NCBI RefSeq assembly: GCF_000744735.1
Contig: NZ_JQMM01000001.1
Location: 186,001-250,000 of the forward strand
Source of the DNA: Porticoccus hydrocarbonoclasticus MCTG13d
GTDB lineage: Bacteria > Pseudomonadota > Gammaproteobacteria > Pseudomonadales > Porticoccaceae
Direction: 5' to 3'
DNA: 64,000 bases
Shown: piece after piece, positions 9,670 to 18,606 of the stretch
Layout of the letters: every line of letters begins with the position of its first letter
Position numbering within the stretch: position 1 is the first letter of the stretch
Notes under the pieces: model-generated
Seen by the model: the letters and a program-made list of their open reading frames with translations, nothing else
The model's database searches: none
Told to the model about the DNA's origin: nothing
Position numbers and translations under genes: made by a program

Positions 9670-10923
9670 ATGGATCTCAAAGCATACATGCAACAACTTG
9701 GACAGCAGGCCAGGACCGCATCCCGGGTCATTGCCACCGCCTCCACCGAGACAAAAAATGCTGCACTGCTGGCCATTGCCGAAGCGCTTGACAGCAACCG
9801 GGCCAGCGTCCTGAGCGCCAATGCGCTCGATATGCAAAATGGCCGCGACAGTGGCCTGGATGCCGCACTGCTGGATCGGCTCGAGCTGAATGAGGCCCGC
9901 GTGGATGCCATGATCGAGGGCCTTCGTCAGGTCGCCGAACTGCCCGACCCTATCGGGGTTATCAGCGACAGAAAAACTCGCCCGAGCGGTATTGAAGTGG
10001 CGAAAATGCGCGTCCCCCTCGGCGTTGTAGGCATCATTTATGAGTCGCGCCCCAATGTCACTGTGGATGCCGCCAGCCTCTGCCTGAAGTCTGGCAATGC
10101 CACTATCCTCCGTGGCGGTAGTGAGGCCATTGAATCCAACCGGGCCATTGCCGACTGTATCCGGAAGGGACTCGCCAGCAACGGACTTCCGGAAACCATC
10201 GTCCAGGTGATCGAGATCACCGACCGGGCCGCAGTGGGTGAGCTGATCACCATGACCGACTATGTGGACGTGATTATCCCCCGCGGTGGCAAGGGCCTGA
10301 TTGAACGGATCAGCCGTGAAGCACGGGTGCCTGTGATCAAGCATCTGGATGGCATTTGCCATGTCTATATCGACGATAAAGCCGATCTGGAGATGGCGTT
10401 CAACATTGCCATGAATGCCAAAACCCACCGCTACGGTGTCTGTAACGCCATGGAAACTTTGCTGGTGGCAAAGGCCGTGGCCGCCAAGATTCTGCCCAGA
10501 CTGGCAGAGGCCTATCGGGCCAAGGGCGTGGAACTGCGCGGCTGCGAACAGACCTGTGCCATTATCGACTGCCCGCCTGCCACTGAAGAGGATTGGCACA
10601 CGGAATATCTTGCACCAATTTTGTCCATCAAAGTGGTCGCAGACATGGATGAAGCAATGGCACATATCGCCCGTTATGGCTCCCACCACACCGAGTCCAT
10701 CGTAACGACCGACGACACCCGCAGCCGCCGCTTCCTGGCGGAAGTGGATTCCAGCTCTGTCATGGTCAATGCCTCCACACGCTTTGCCGACGGTTTTGAA
10801 TACGGGCTGGGTGCGGAAATCGGTATTTCCACAGACAAGATTCATGCACGCGGCCCGGTGGGCCTCGAAGGGCTCACATCACAGAAATGGATTGTGTTCG
10901 GCCACGGCGAAATTCGCCAATAG
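9670..10923 (+). CDS. proA: gamma-glutamyl phosphate reductase
   Basis: This enzyme (417 residues) reduces gamma-glutamyl phosphate to glutamate semialdehyde with NADPH, the second step of proline synthesis. It has the aldehyde-dehydrogenase fold with NADP-binding motifs, the catalytic Cys in [11 protein letters not shown], and the conserved HVYID and [16 protein letters not shown] segments. The frame is open to 9514, but the family starts at [11 protein letters not shown], which is ATG 9670, and gives the normal length. proB is not nearby. The gene heads the conserved block proA-nadD-rsfS-rlmH. Confidence 0.96.
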   Translation: MDLKAYMQQLGQQARTASRVIATASTETKNAALLAIAEALDSNRASVLSANALDMQNGRDSGLDAALLDRLELNEARVDAMIEGLRQVAELPDPIGVISDRKTRPSGIEVAKMRVPLGVVGIIYESRPNVTVDAASLCLKSGNATILRGGSEAIESNRAIADCIRKGLASNGLPETIVQVIEITDRAAVGELITMTDYVDVIIPRGGKGLIERISREARVPVIKHLDGICHVYIDDKADLEMAFNIAMNAKTHRYGVCNAMETLLVAKAVAAKILPRLAEAYRAKGVELRGCEQTCAIIDCPPATEEDWHTEYLAPILSIKVVADMDEAMAHIARYGSHHTESIVTTDDTRSRRFLAEVDSSSVMVNASTRFADGFEYGLGAEIGISTDKIHARGPVGLEGLTSQKWIVFGHGEIRQ

Positions 10924-10938
10924 GAGCACTGCCGCGAT

Positions 10939-11589
10939 ATGCCCCAATCTTCTCAACTGCACGGTATTGGTCTGTTTGGCGGCACCTTTGATCCGGTACA
11001 TATCGGTCATCTCCGCACCGCGCTGGAACTGAAAAATGCCCTGGCACTTGCCGAGATGAGGCTGATGCCAAGTGCCCACCCCCCCCATCGCGCACCACCT
11101 CGGGCTTCGCCCAAGCAGAGAATGGCCATGCTGCAACTGGGCCTGGCCGGCGAACCGGGCCTGGTGGCCGACGACCGCGAACTGCGCCGGGATGGCCCCT
11201 CGTATACTGTGGACAGCCTGATCGAGCTGCGCCGCGAAATCGGACCGGAAGTACCGCTGTGTCTGTGTATCGGCATGGATGCGCTGCTGACCATCAATCA
11301 GTGGCACCGCTGGCGGGAGCTGACCGACTTCGCCCATCTGGTGGTGGCCGTCAGGCTTGGCTGGCATCTGCCTGACTCGGGTGAAGTCCGGGATTTTGTC
11401 GATGGACACCGCATCCGCCAAACCGGGGAACTGCAGACAACAGCGGCCGGCGGCCTGCTGATTCGGGAAATGACCCTGCTACCCATTTCCGCCACCGGGA
11501 TCCGCCAGGCACTGCAGCGGGGTGAATCCATCCGCTATCTGGTACCAGACAGCATTATTGATTACATTAACCAAAACCAGCTGTATTAA
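10939..11589 (+). CDS. nadD: nicotinate-nucleotide adenylyltransferase
   Basis: A 216-residue enzyme that adenylylates nicotinate mononucleotide to deamido-NAD, a late step of NAD synthesis. The nucleotidyltransferase motif GGTFDPVHIGHL lies at the N-terminus and the ISATGIR motif (ISxTxIR) near the C-terminus, both binding ATP. A TAGGAG ribosome site overlaps the proA stop. Gene order with rsfS and rlmH is standard for gammaproteobacteria. Confidence 0.97.
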   Translation: MPQSSQLHGIGLFGGTFDPVHIGHLRTALELKNALALAEMRLMPSAHPPHRAPPRASPKQRMAMLQLGLAGEPGLVADDRELRRDGPSYTVDSLIELRREIGPEVPLCLCIGMDALLTINQWHRWRELTDFAHLVVAVRLGWHLPDSGEVRDFVDGHRIRQTGELQTTAAGGLLIREMTLLPISATGIRQALQRGESIRYLVPDSIIDYINQNQLY

Positions 11590-11604
11590 CCAACAAGGTA
11601 TTCA

Positions 11605-11955
11605 ATGAGCAAAAAATTGATCGACATCGTGGTCAACGCCCTCGAAGATATCAAGGGCAAAGACATCGTTACTATGGACGTCAGCGATCTGACCGATGTC
11701 ATGGATCAGATTGTGGTCGCCAGCGGCACCTCCAGCCGCCAGGTCAAATCCCTTGCGGATAACGTCGTGGAAGACGCAAAAAAGGCGGGCTTTCAGCCGA
11801 TCGGTGTCGAAGGAATGGACACCTCTGAATGGGTGCTGGTGGATTTTGGCGATATCGTGGTACACGTCATGCTCCCCGAGACCCGTCTGTTTTACGAGCT
11901 GGAAAAACTCTGGTCGGTTCGCCCAGGTAGCCCAAGAGTCAGCGGCGAGGAATAA
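11605..11955 (+). CDS. rsfS: ribosome silencing factor RsfS
   Basis: A 116-residue RsfS/Iojap protein that binds ribosomal protein uL14 and blocks subunit joining when nutrients are scarce. Family features are the N-terminal helix, the strand segment TMDVSDLTDVMDQIVVASGTS and the closing WVLVDFGDIVVHVM, in which the acidic surface contacts uL14. It lies 15 bases after nadD and six before rlmH, so it is co-transcribed with them. Confidence 0.97.
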   Translation: MSKKLIDIVVNALEDIKGKDIVTMDVSDLTDVMDQIVVASGTSSRQVKSLADNVVEDAKKAGFQPIGVEGMDTSEWVLVDFGDIVVHVMLPETRLFYELEKLWSVRPGSPRVSGEE

Positions 11956-11961
11956 AGTCCG

Positions 11962-12429
11962 GTGCGACTGAGGATCCTTGCCATCGGCACAAAGATGCCC
12001 GACTGGGTGGAAGCCGGCTGCAATGAATACCTCAAACGCCTGCCCCCGGAACTGCGAATCGAGGTGGTCGAATTGCCCCTTGGCAAGCGGGGCAAAGGGG
12101 CCGACATCCAGCGCGCAATCCTGCGGGAAGGCGAAGCGATGCTGAAAGCTATCGGCGAGCGGGACCAGGTCATCGCACTGGAAGTTCAGGGCAAACCCTG
12201 GAACACGGGGGATCTGGCTGTCAATTTGCAACGCTGGCAGGGTTCCGGCGACAACGTCAGCCTGCTGGTCGGTGGTCCCGACGGCTTGGCACCGACGTGT
12301 CTGGCAAGGGCAGGTAGCCGCTGGTCACTTTCCCCTCTGACTCTGCCCCACCCCCTGGTGCGTGTGTTACTGGCGGAACAGCTCTACCGCGCCTGGAGCA
12401 TCAATGCCGGACATCCCTACCACCGTTAA
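11962..12429 (+). CDS. rlmH: 23S rRNA (pseudouridine1915-N3)-methyltransferase RlmH
   Basis: A 155-residue SPOUT methyltransferase that methylates pseudouridine 1915 of 23S rRNA in assembled 70S ribosomes. The SAM-binding trefoil-knot segment [11 protein letters not shown] and the C-terminal [16 protein letters not shown] tail that completes the active site are both present. The start is GTG at 11962, six bases after rsfS. In many gammaproteobacteria mrdA-rodA follow; here the block ends and meets a gene on the other strand. Confidence 0.96.
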   Translation: MRLRILAIGTKMPDWVEAGCNEYLKRLPPELRIEVVELPLGKRGKGADIQRAILREGEAMLKAIGERDQVIALEVQGKPWNTGDLAVNLQRWQGSGDNVSLLVGGPDGLAPTCLARAGSRWSLSPLTLPHPLVRVLLAEQLYRAWSINAGHPYHR

Positions 12430-12467
12430 TCAGCATCGCTGACTGACTCCGCCGGCACCCTGCAGAA

Positions 12468-12489
12468 CCGGTCACGTGCAACCGGGTTT
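12468..12489. terminator. weak hairpin with T-run between converging genes
   Basis: CCGGT (12468-12472) and ACCGG (12480-12484) form a short stem followed by GTTTT, in the gap between rlmH and pcp. The stem is only five pairs, so this is a tentative terminator for the proA-rlmH operon. Confidence 0.35.
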
Positions 12490-12507
12490 TCTGTCAGGCA
12501 GATTGGT

Positions 12508-13152
12508 TCACGAAGGCGATGCCCCGGCCTGCTGAACCAGTACCAGCAGAATCTGCGCCAGGGCTGAGCGTGTCATCTCCAGTGGCATGAACGGGGTTTC
12601 CGGCCACTGACGTCGAACCTGTATCGGCAGTGGCGGAATGTGAACAAAGCCACAGGCAAGGCCGGAACCATTTTGCTGTGCCCAGTGTAGCGTCTGGTAG
12701 AGCAACTGATTACACAGATGGTTACCCGCATGGTTTGATAGCGCCGCCGGAATTCCCTGTCGATTGAGCCGTTCTATCATCGCTTCCTGTCCCGGCAGGG
12801 TACTCCAGTAAGCTGCTGGGCCATCGGATTCAATCCTTTCCCCACGTGGCTGACAGCCCTCAATATCCGGGGAATCAAAATCTCTCAAATTGGTGGCCAT
12901 TCGTTCCAGATTAACTTTATTGCGGCCCCGTGCCTGACCAGTAAACACACAGAACTTCGGCTGACAGGCGGCTATTTCGGCCAACACTGCCTGGCGCAGA
13001 CCAGCGATACTCAGGGGCAGAACGGCAAAATGAAGCCGCGAGCGAAGAGGTAACAACTGCTGCGGCAGGTCATCCCGCAAAGAGAACACCAGTGCCGCCG
13101 AGGCATTGACTTTATCGTGACCGGCATCGAAACCCGTGATCAGTATCGACAT
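12508..13152 (-). CDS. pcp: pyroglutamyl-peptidase I-like cysteine peptidase (family C15)
   Basis: A 214-residue protein related to pyrrolidone-carboxylate peptidase, which removes N-terminal pyroglutamate from peptides. The full C15 triad can be placed: Glu83 in GQARGRNKVNLER, Cys147 in SNHAGNHLCNQL, and His171 in GFVHIPPLP. The N-terminus LITGFDAGHDKVNAS departs from the usual GFxPFGG..NPSW loop, so substrate preference may differ from classical Pcp. It is on the same strand as msrB and the amidase but separated from msrB by 36 bases. Confidence 0.82.
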   Translation of the reverse strand: MSILITGFDAGHDKVNASAALVFSLRDDLPQQLLPLRSRLHFAVLPLSIAGLRQAVLAEIAACQPKFCVFTGQARGRNKVNLERMATNLRDFDSPDIEGCQPRGERIESDGPAAYWSTLPGQEAMIERLNRQGIPAALSNHAGNHLCNQLLYQTLHWAQQNGSGLACGFVHIPPLPIQVRRQWPETPFMPLEMTRSALAQILLVLVQQAGASPS

Positions 13153-13188
13153 GACAATAAACCTGCAAGTCCGCTCTGCGACGCGGGG

Positions 13189-13698
13189 TTACTGTTGCTC
13201 GTCGGGGATAAACAGGAGCGCATCGGAGTTGATGCAATAGCGCAACCCGGTGGGTTTCGGGCCATCCTGAAACACATGCCCAAGGTGTTCACCACAGGCG
13301 GACAGCACTTCAACGCGCTTGCCCATCCATGACCAGTCATCCTCGAGCACAATATTGTCCAGCTTGTGTGATTTCCAGAAACTGGGCCAGCCAGTCTGGG
13401 AGTCGTACTTGTGATCGGAGCGGAAAACAGGGATGCGACAACCCGCCGTCACATAGGTACCCTTTTGTTTGTTCTCCAGTAAAGCACCGGTATAAGGGCG
13501 CTCGGTACCTTTCTTCCAGAGAATCCTGTACTGCGCCGGCGTCAGTATTTTTTGCCAGACTGCCTTGGGGATGGTGTCCATATCTCGCCCCTCCTGAATC
13601 AACTGACGGGCTTGTTCAACACTCATTTCCGCGGCGGAAACCGTCAGGGGGAGAGCGATCAAAATTGCCATCAGTGCGCTTAAACCCATATTTTTCAT
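13189..13698 (-). CDS. msrB: exported peptide-methionine (R)-S-oxide reductase
   Basis: A 169-residue MsrB with an N-terminal signal peptide (hydrophobic residues 5-20, then SAAE), so it should repair oxidised methionine in the periplasm. The catalytic Cys155 is in GLRYCINSDALLF, and TGWPSFW, GEHLGHVF and DGP are intact. The two CxxC zinc pairs of cytosolic MsrB are missing: TAGCRIPVF and SACGEHLG hold single cysteines. The mature N-terminus has a short helical lead (residues 25-70) typical of exported forms. It lies 17 bases after the amidase gene on the same strand. Confidence 0.9.
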   Translation of the reverse strand: MKNMGLSALMAILIALPLTVSAAEMSVEQARQLIQEGRDMDTIPKAVWQKILTPAQYRILWKKGTERPYTGALLENKQKGTYVTAGCRIPVFRSDHKYDSQTGWPSFWKSHKLDNIVLEDDWSWMGKRVEVLSACGEHLGHVFQDGPKPTGLRYCINSDALLFIPDEQQ

Positions 13699-13715
13699 GA
13701 TACAGCCTGTGGTTT

Positions 13716-14546
13716 TTAGGATGAAGTTTTGACCACATCGAAGCGCCGGTGTTCATGAAGCGGCATGTTTTTTCGCAACTTGTTCAGATAAGCCAGATCT
13801 ACATCTGCCACAACCACCCCCGGCCCTGTATCCAGTTCCGCCAAGACCTGCCCCCAGGGATCCACCAGAGCGGAGCCACCCCAGGTCGGCCGCTTCTCAT
13901 GAAACCGGTCTCCCAGATTGGCACCGACCACATAGCAGAGATTCTCCACCGCCCTGGCGCGCAACAGTAACTGCCAGTGCGCCTCTCCCGTCGCCGCTGT
14001 GAACGCCGAGGGAACCAACAGAATGTCCGCTCCCCGGGCCGACAGATAACAGTACAATTCCGGGAAACGGAGATCGTAGCAGACCGTCAATCCCAGTTTG
14101 CCGAAGGGACTGTCCACCACCACCGGCTCGCTGCCATGACGGTAGTCGTCGGACTCGCAGTAACGTCCCTGACTATCGCCCACCTGCACATCGAACAGAT
14201 GAATCTTCTGATAACTGGCCACTTCACTGCCATGAGCATCCACCACAAAACACATGGCCGCCGCACGCTGATCGGCTGACTGGGCAACCGGAATGGTTCC
14301 GCCAACAATCCAGACCTGATGGCGTTTTGCCTGTTCCGCAAGAAACTGTCTGGCCGGGCCACTGGCATCCTGCTCATCACGGGCAATCGCCGGCAGATCC
14401 CGACACCCCTGATAGGCAAAATATTCCGGTAGCACCAACAGCTTTGCCCCCTGTTCGGCAGCCTGCTCTATCAGGCTCGCCGCCTGCTGCAAATTACCCT
14501 GCAAACTGCCCTGATTGGTCATCTGAATGGCGGCAACACGACTCAT
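13716..14546 (-). CDS. nitrilase-family amidase (Nit1/YbeM type)
   Basis: A 276-residue carbon-nitrogen hydrolase with the Glu-Lys-Cys triad in place: Glu41 (LVLPEYF), Lys114 (YQKIHLFD) and Cys156 (LTVCYDLRFPELY). The YDLRFPELY context and its length match Nit1/YbeM, which hydrolyse deaminated glutathione as metabolite repair. It overlaps the yhdP stop by four bases (ATGA), a linkage common in gammaproteobacteria. The substrate is inferred from the family; other omega-amidase activities are possible. Confidence 0.88.
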   Translation of the reverse strand: MSRVAAIQMTNQGSLQGNLQQAASLIEQAAEQGAKLLVLPEYFAYQGCRDLPAIARDEQDASGPARQFLAEQAKRHQVWIVGGTIPVAQSADQRAAAMCFVVDAHGSEVASYQKIHLFDVQVGDSQGRYCESDDYRHGSEPVVVDSPFGKLGLTVCYDLRFPELYCYLSARGADILLVPSAFTAATGEAHWQLLLRARAVENLCYVVGANLGDRFHEKRPTWGGSALVDPWGQVLAELDTGPGVVVADVDLAYLNKLRKNMPLHEHRRFDVVKTSS

Positions 14547-17500
14547 TTTGCGCCCCCCTTGTCACTGAATATTTTTTGCACCTTGACCGAAGGATCATCC
14601 CACGGCCCAGTAATTCGATAGCTGATACTGGACAGCTTGTCCACCTGCTTTTCAAATAACTTGCTGGTGATATAAACCCCGGCTGCGGCCGGCAATCCAC
14701 CAATCAATGCCGCCACCCAGGGCAGGTTGGTACCCACCGGTAATGTGGTGACCAACGACGCATCAATTTGCTCGGCAATCAGATCGGCACTACCGGCCAT
14801 CTTGATCCGACCGGAGGGCATTTTGACCAGCAGCGGCGGATCAAACTGCATGGTGCCCGCGTTAAAGACCAGGCCACCCTGCAGCTCATCAAAACTCATG
14901 CCTTTTTCAAACAAATCCGAAAAATCCAGCTGCAGACGACGCAACCAGTTGTTGAAATTGAACAACCCCACCAACCGGATTAGCGCATTCGCTGTGCCAG
15001 AGGGCGATTTGTAAAAACGACCGCTCTCCAGTTGCAGCGACATGGCACCGGTCATCGTGGAGGGCGATATTTCCCAGGGTTGACCGAGCCAGCTCAGATC
15101 GGCAAAGAAGCGTCCAGCCTCGCTGTCCAGCGCCGGGGGGATACCCCAATTCTCCATGACCTGGCCCACATCGCCCACACTGAACAGTCCGTCAAACTGA
15201 GTGGCGTAGATGCCATTTTTCAATGTCCAGAGTACCGAGGTATCGTAATCCCTGCCCCCCAGCTGCAGACCCAGCAGATTGGCATCGAGCGAGGAAATCA
15301 GCACCCCATCTGGCTGCGGCTCCGTCCTGAAGCTGACCCGCCCGAAGGTCCGCTCCCCCATGGCAAATTTTTTGATGGATAACTGCATCAACGGGAACAG
15401 CGCCGGATCCAGGCTACTGCCTCCATTCCCTTCCTGTTCGGATACGGGGCCCGGGGCCGGCAAGGTGAGCCATTCCAGATCCAGCAGGATCGGTGACGAC
15501 GGGGCACCGGGAATCAGCGCCTGACCGGCAGCCTGTTTGCTATCAAGCACCACCTGCCAATCACCCTTGTGAAACCGGCCACTTCCCACCGCAAGATCCA
15601 CCGTCAGCCCGGCCACCTCCAGTTCTTCAACGCGTGCATCAAACATCATCGTCAAGGCTGTCGGAGCACTGACGTTATTACTGGTGAGTTCGTTGAAATA
15701 GGGCTGCCACTCGGTCAGGGAAAAACGGTCCAGCTTGCCGGTAATACGGAACTGGCCGGGGCCGGGCAACTCTGCCTCATCGTCGTGAATGGCCAACAGG
15801 CCCCGCGACAGCACGCCATTCTTTTGCTGCAGATGGGCGCGGAGCCCACCATCAGCGACAATGCGAATATCCAGTTCGTTTTCCAGCGTGACATCCACCT
15901 GAATATTTTTTACAGATGCCTGAGTTTTACCGGCAGGGGCCGGCAAATCGATCGCGACGCCTTCCAACCGACTGTTGACCTGCAACCTGATGGAACTTCC
16001 GTCGTCCTCAATGGGCAACCGGATTTTCGCCTCAACTGGCGTCTTCCCCTGTAAAATCCGCGTCGATGACAGATTGATAAACCGGGCCAGCGCCGGCATG
16101 GCAAGCAGCCCCTCTACATCCAGAAGCAGGTCATCTTCACCGGTGGAAAGATTCGCAACCACCGATTCACCCCAGAATTTACCCGTCAGCCCTTCGCCAT
16201 ATAAGCCACTGCCATCACGATAGGCGAGCGTGCCTTGCAGTTGCTCAAAAGCAATGTCGCTGTCCGGCAGTGCCAAACCACTGTTCTGCAAGGTAGCATC
16301 AACGGTATAGGACCCCTCGGCGTTGTTGCCTGCAAGAGGGATCGTCAGGTCAATTGCCACCTCACTCTGACCGGAAATTTCCCAACCGGCCAGACCATCC
16401 ACCCGACCCCGCAACGGCGACTGGGCCAGCACTGCTACGGCATCGCCGGTTGTCCCGCTGATATCGGCCTTGATCTGCAGTTGCTGCCCCTGGGCGAATG
16501 GTATTGGTCGCAACTGCACGACACCGCGCCGGATGGTCATTTTGCCGATATCAGCTGACAGAATCTCCGCATCCAGATCGCCGTCATCCAGAGTGATCAC
16601 CGAATCCAACTGCTCCAGCGGCAACCAGTCGGGCTGGAACTGCAGCTTGCCGTTTTCAGTCTTCAGGTACAGCTGGATGGAACGTGTGCCTGGCCCACCA
16701 TTCTCCAGTGGGCCTCGCCAGAGAAACCCGGCCTCCGTGAGAGCCATGTCCCCGACGGATTCATCAATCCACTTCAGCAGGCCGGGATCAAGATTGTCCG
16801 GTAGATAGCGCGGCATATAGCGGGTGTGGCTGTCCCGAATGCCGAGCAACAGTGTCATTTCCGCTTTTTCACCCGGCTTGCCGATGGGGATATCAAGGTA
16901 CAGGTGCGCCCTGCCGATGCCCTCTTCACCCCCCATTTCCAGTGTGCCACTGGCAATTTTCAGATCCCGGTTCACCGCATCCCAGCGCCAGTGCAACTGG
17001 CCCCGGAAACTACTGTGCTCCATGTAATCATCAAAGACCTGCGGGTAGTGCATGGCAAAACCGTTCTGGCTATCCAGTTCAAGCAGGCCGCTGTCATTGG
17101 TCGCCTCCAGATATCCATTGATCTGACGAGTGGCCGGCGCGCCCCGCCAGGACGAAATGGCGACGTCGTCAAGATTGGTACGCAACTTCATCTTTGTCTG
17201 ATCATCGTCAATCAACAGATCCAGATGTGCATTTCGAAGTAACCCGGCAGGTTGCAACTTACCTAGCACCTCAAGCACAGAAGTTGATGCCAGACCGGTT
17301 TTTGCCAGTATGTCATCCACCAGAGATAAATTGATCTGACTCACCGCCATTGATCCCTCGCCCCAACCAGCACCTACCTTTTGCAGGTAATTGATGGTCA
17401 GTGGCTCAATCGCGAGCTCACCCCACTGAAAATCGAGCTCCTGCAGACGCAACCCCCAGTTTTCGCCGGGCTTGAACCAGCCTGTCAAATCTGTACTGAA

Positions 17501-18391
17501 ACGAGTCAGTGGCTCGACATCTTCCACCCAGTTCAAGGGTATTTCCGCGGCGGAAAGACGACCCTCCAGCATAGCCGGGCCACCATCCTGCATGTCGATC
17601 CATATCTCGCCCTCGATATCTGTACTGATATCACCGACACGATCTACCGCTTCCGGGAACCACCCCTTTGCTAGGGCGCTCAGGGAACCACTGAAGTCGA
17701 TACGGTTGATTTTCAGGTAGGCCGACGCACTAAAATCCGCTATGTCCCGGTGGTCGCCCCGGGCCTCCACAATCAACTCCGCCACCGGGTCATGCCCCGC
17801 CAAACTCAATCCGGCCAACAGGCGGTGGAAGTCGCCGCTACTCTCCAGAAGAATATCCCGTGCTTCGATCCCGGCCTCGGTTCCGGAGTAAAACTTCAGG
17901 TTGGCTGACACCTTGCCAATGCCAGACATGTCACTGTCCAAGAGCATATCCAGCAGTCCGGTGCTATCCGTCCTCTGGCGATCTTCATAGGGCAGACCCG
18001 CAACCCGCCAGTGGCCGTCGGCATCCTCTACCAGCGTCAATGCCACTTCACCAATCCAAAGCTCACTTAACACCAGCTGGCGGGCCAAAAGTGTCTTGAG
18101 AAGGCTGACCTCCAGGGTTATCCGGTCGATAGATACTGCCGGTTGTTGTCCGCCATCCCCGGACACTTTCAGGCCGAGCGCGGTGATACGGGGCTTCAGC
18201 TGTTGCCAGTCACCCAGCAACTGCCGGGTTTCAACCTGCATGGCGAGTTGTTCAGAGAGAAAAAAGTTGATTTGTGTGCGGTAATTATCGAGGTTAACAA
18301 TGGCCTCGCGACCGAGGGATACCAGCAATGCAATTAAGATCACCGACAGGGCCGCCAGTAACAGCAACCGTCTGACAATCGATTTCAGCAT
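14543..18391 (-). CDS. yhdP: YhdP-family AsmA-like envelope protein (TIGR02099)
   Basis: A very large (1282 residues from ATG 18391) AsmA-like bridge protein. An N-terminal membrane anchor (RRLLLLAALSVILIALLVSL) is followed by a periplasmic domain of repeated beta strands. In E. coli, YhdP, TamB and YdbH carry phospholipids from inner to outer membrane along a hydrophobic groove. The C-terminus contains the conserved DUF3971/AsmA segment ending near ISYRITGPWDDPSVKVQKI. A TTG at 18436 in the same frame would add 15 residues; the ATG just before the charged residues and anchor is preferred. It lies between rng and the amidase gene, the usual order. Confidence 0.93.
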   Translation of the reverse strand: MLKSIVRRLLLLAALSVILIALLVSLGREAIVNLDNYRTQINFFLSEQLAMQVETRQLLGDWQQLKPRITALGLKVSGDGGQQPAVSIDRITLEVSLLKTLLARQLVLSELWIGEVALTLVEDADGHWRVAGLPYEDRQRTDSTGLLDMLLDSDMSGIGKVSANLKFYSGTEAGIEARDILLESSGDFHRLLAGLSLAGHDPVAELIVEARGDHRDIADFSASAYLKINRIDFSGSLSALAKGWFPEAVDRVGDISTDIEGEIWIDMQDGGPAMLEGRLSAAEIPLNWVEDVEPLTRFSTDLTGWFKPGENWGLRLQELDFQWGELAIEPLTINYLQKVGAGWGEGSMAVSQINLSLVDDILAKTGLASTSVLEVLGKLQPAGLLRNAHLDLLIDDDQTKMKLRTNLDDVAISSWRGAPATRQINGYLEATNDSGLLELDSQNGFAMHYPQVFDDYMEHSSFRGQLHWRWDAVNRDLKIASGTLEMGGEEGIGRAHLYLDIPIGKPGEKAEMTLLLGIRDSHTRYMPRYLPDNLDPGLLKWIDESVGDMALTEAGFLWRGPLENGGPGTRSIQLYLKTENGKLQFQPDWLPLEQLDSVITLDDGDLDAEILSADIGKMTIRRGVVQLRPIPFAQGQQLQIKADISGTTGDAVAVLAQSPLRGRVDGLAGWEISGQSEVAIDLTIPLAGNNAEGSYTVDATLQNSGLALPDSDIAFEQLQGTLAYRDGSGLYGEGLTGKFWGESVVANLSTGEDDLLLDVEGLLAMPALARFINLSSTRILQGKTPVEAKIRLPIEDDGSSIRLQVNSRLEGVAIDLPAPAGKTQASVKNIQVDVTLENELDIRIVADGGLRAHLQQKNGVLSRGLLAIHDDEAELPGPGQFRITGKLDRFSLTEWQPYFNELTSNNVSAPTALTMMFDARVEELEVAGLTVDLAVGSGRFHKGDWQVVLDSKQAAGQALIPGAPSSPILLDLEWLTLPAPGPVSEQEGNGGSSLDPALFPLMQLSIKKFAMGERTFGRVSFRTEPQPDGVLISSLDANLLGLQLGGRDYDTSVLWTLKNGIYATQFDGLFSVGDVGQVMENWGIPPALDSEAGRFFADLSWLGQPWEISPSTMTGAMSLQLESGRFYKSPSGTANALIRLVGLFNFNNWLRRLQLDFSDLFEKGMSFDELQGGLVFNAGTMQFDPPLLVKMPSGRIKMAGSADLIAEQIDASLVTTLPVGTNLPWVAALIGGLPAAAGVYITSKLFEKQVDKLSSISYRITGPWDDPSVKVQKIFSDKGGAK

Positions 18392-18606
18392 TTGCGCTGC
18401 TTTCAAAACCCGCTCCTGACAAGGACGCTCATTCAATCACTGTACAAGCTCAGCCCGCTGGACTAACGACGGCGCACTGCAGGCCGTGTGATGTGCCGTA
18501 TTCACCGCACACTCGACGATTGGCGACGGGACTCCGGCAGCCATAATACGCGAGCGATCAATAAATAAAAATCCGGGATGCCAGCTGACCTACCCTGTAC
18601 AACCGA

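Noticed and set aside
9547-10845. 432-residue minus-strand open frame across proA
   Set aside because: Antisense to proA with its catalytic motifs; no family features.
13625-17560. TTTCCGCGGCGGAAA present in both msrB and yhdP
   Set aside because: Both copies are inside coding sequence encoding Ser-Ala-Ala-Glu; only two copies, likely coincidence.
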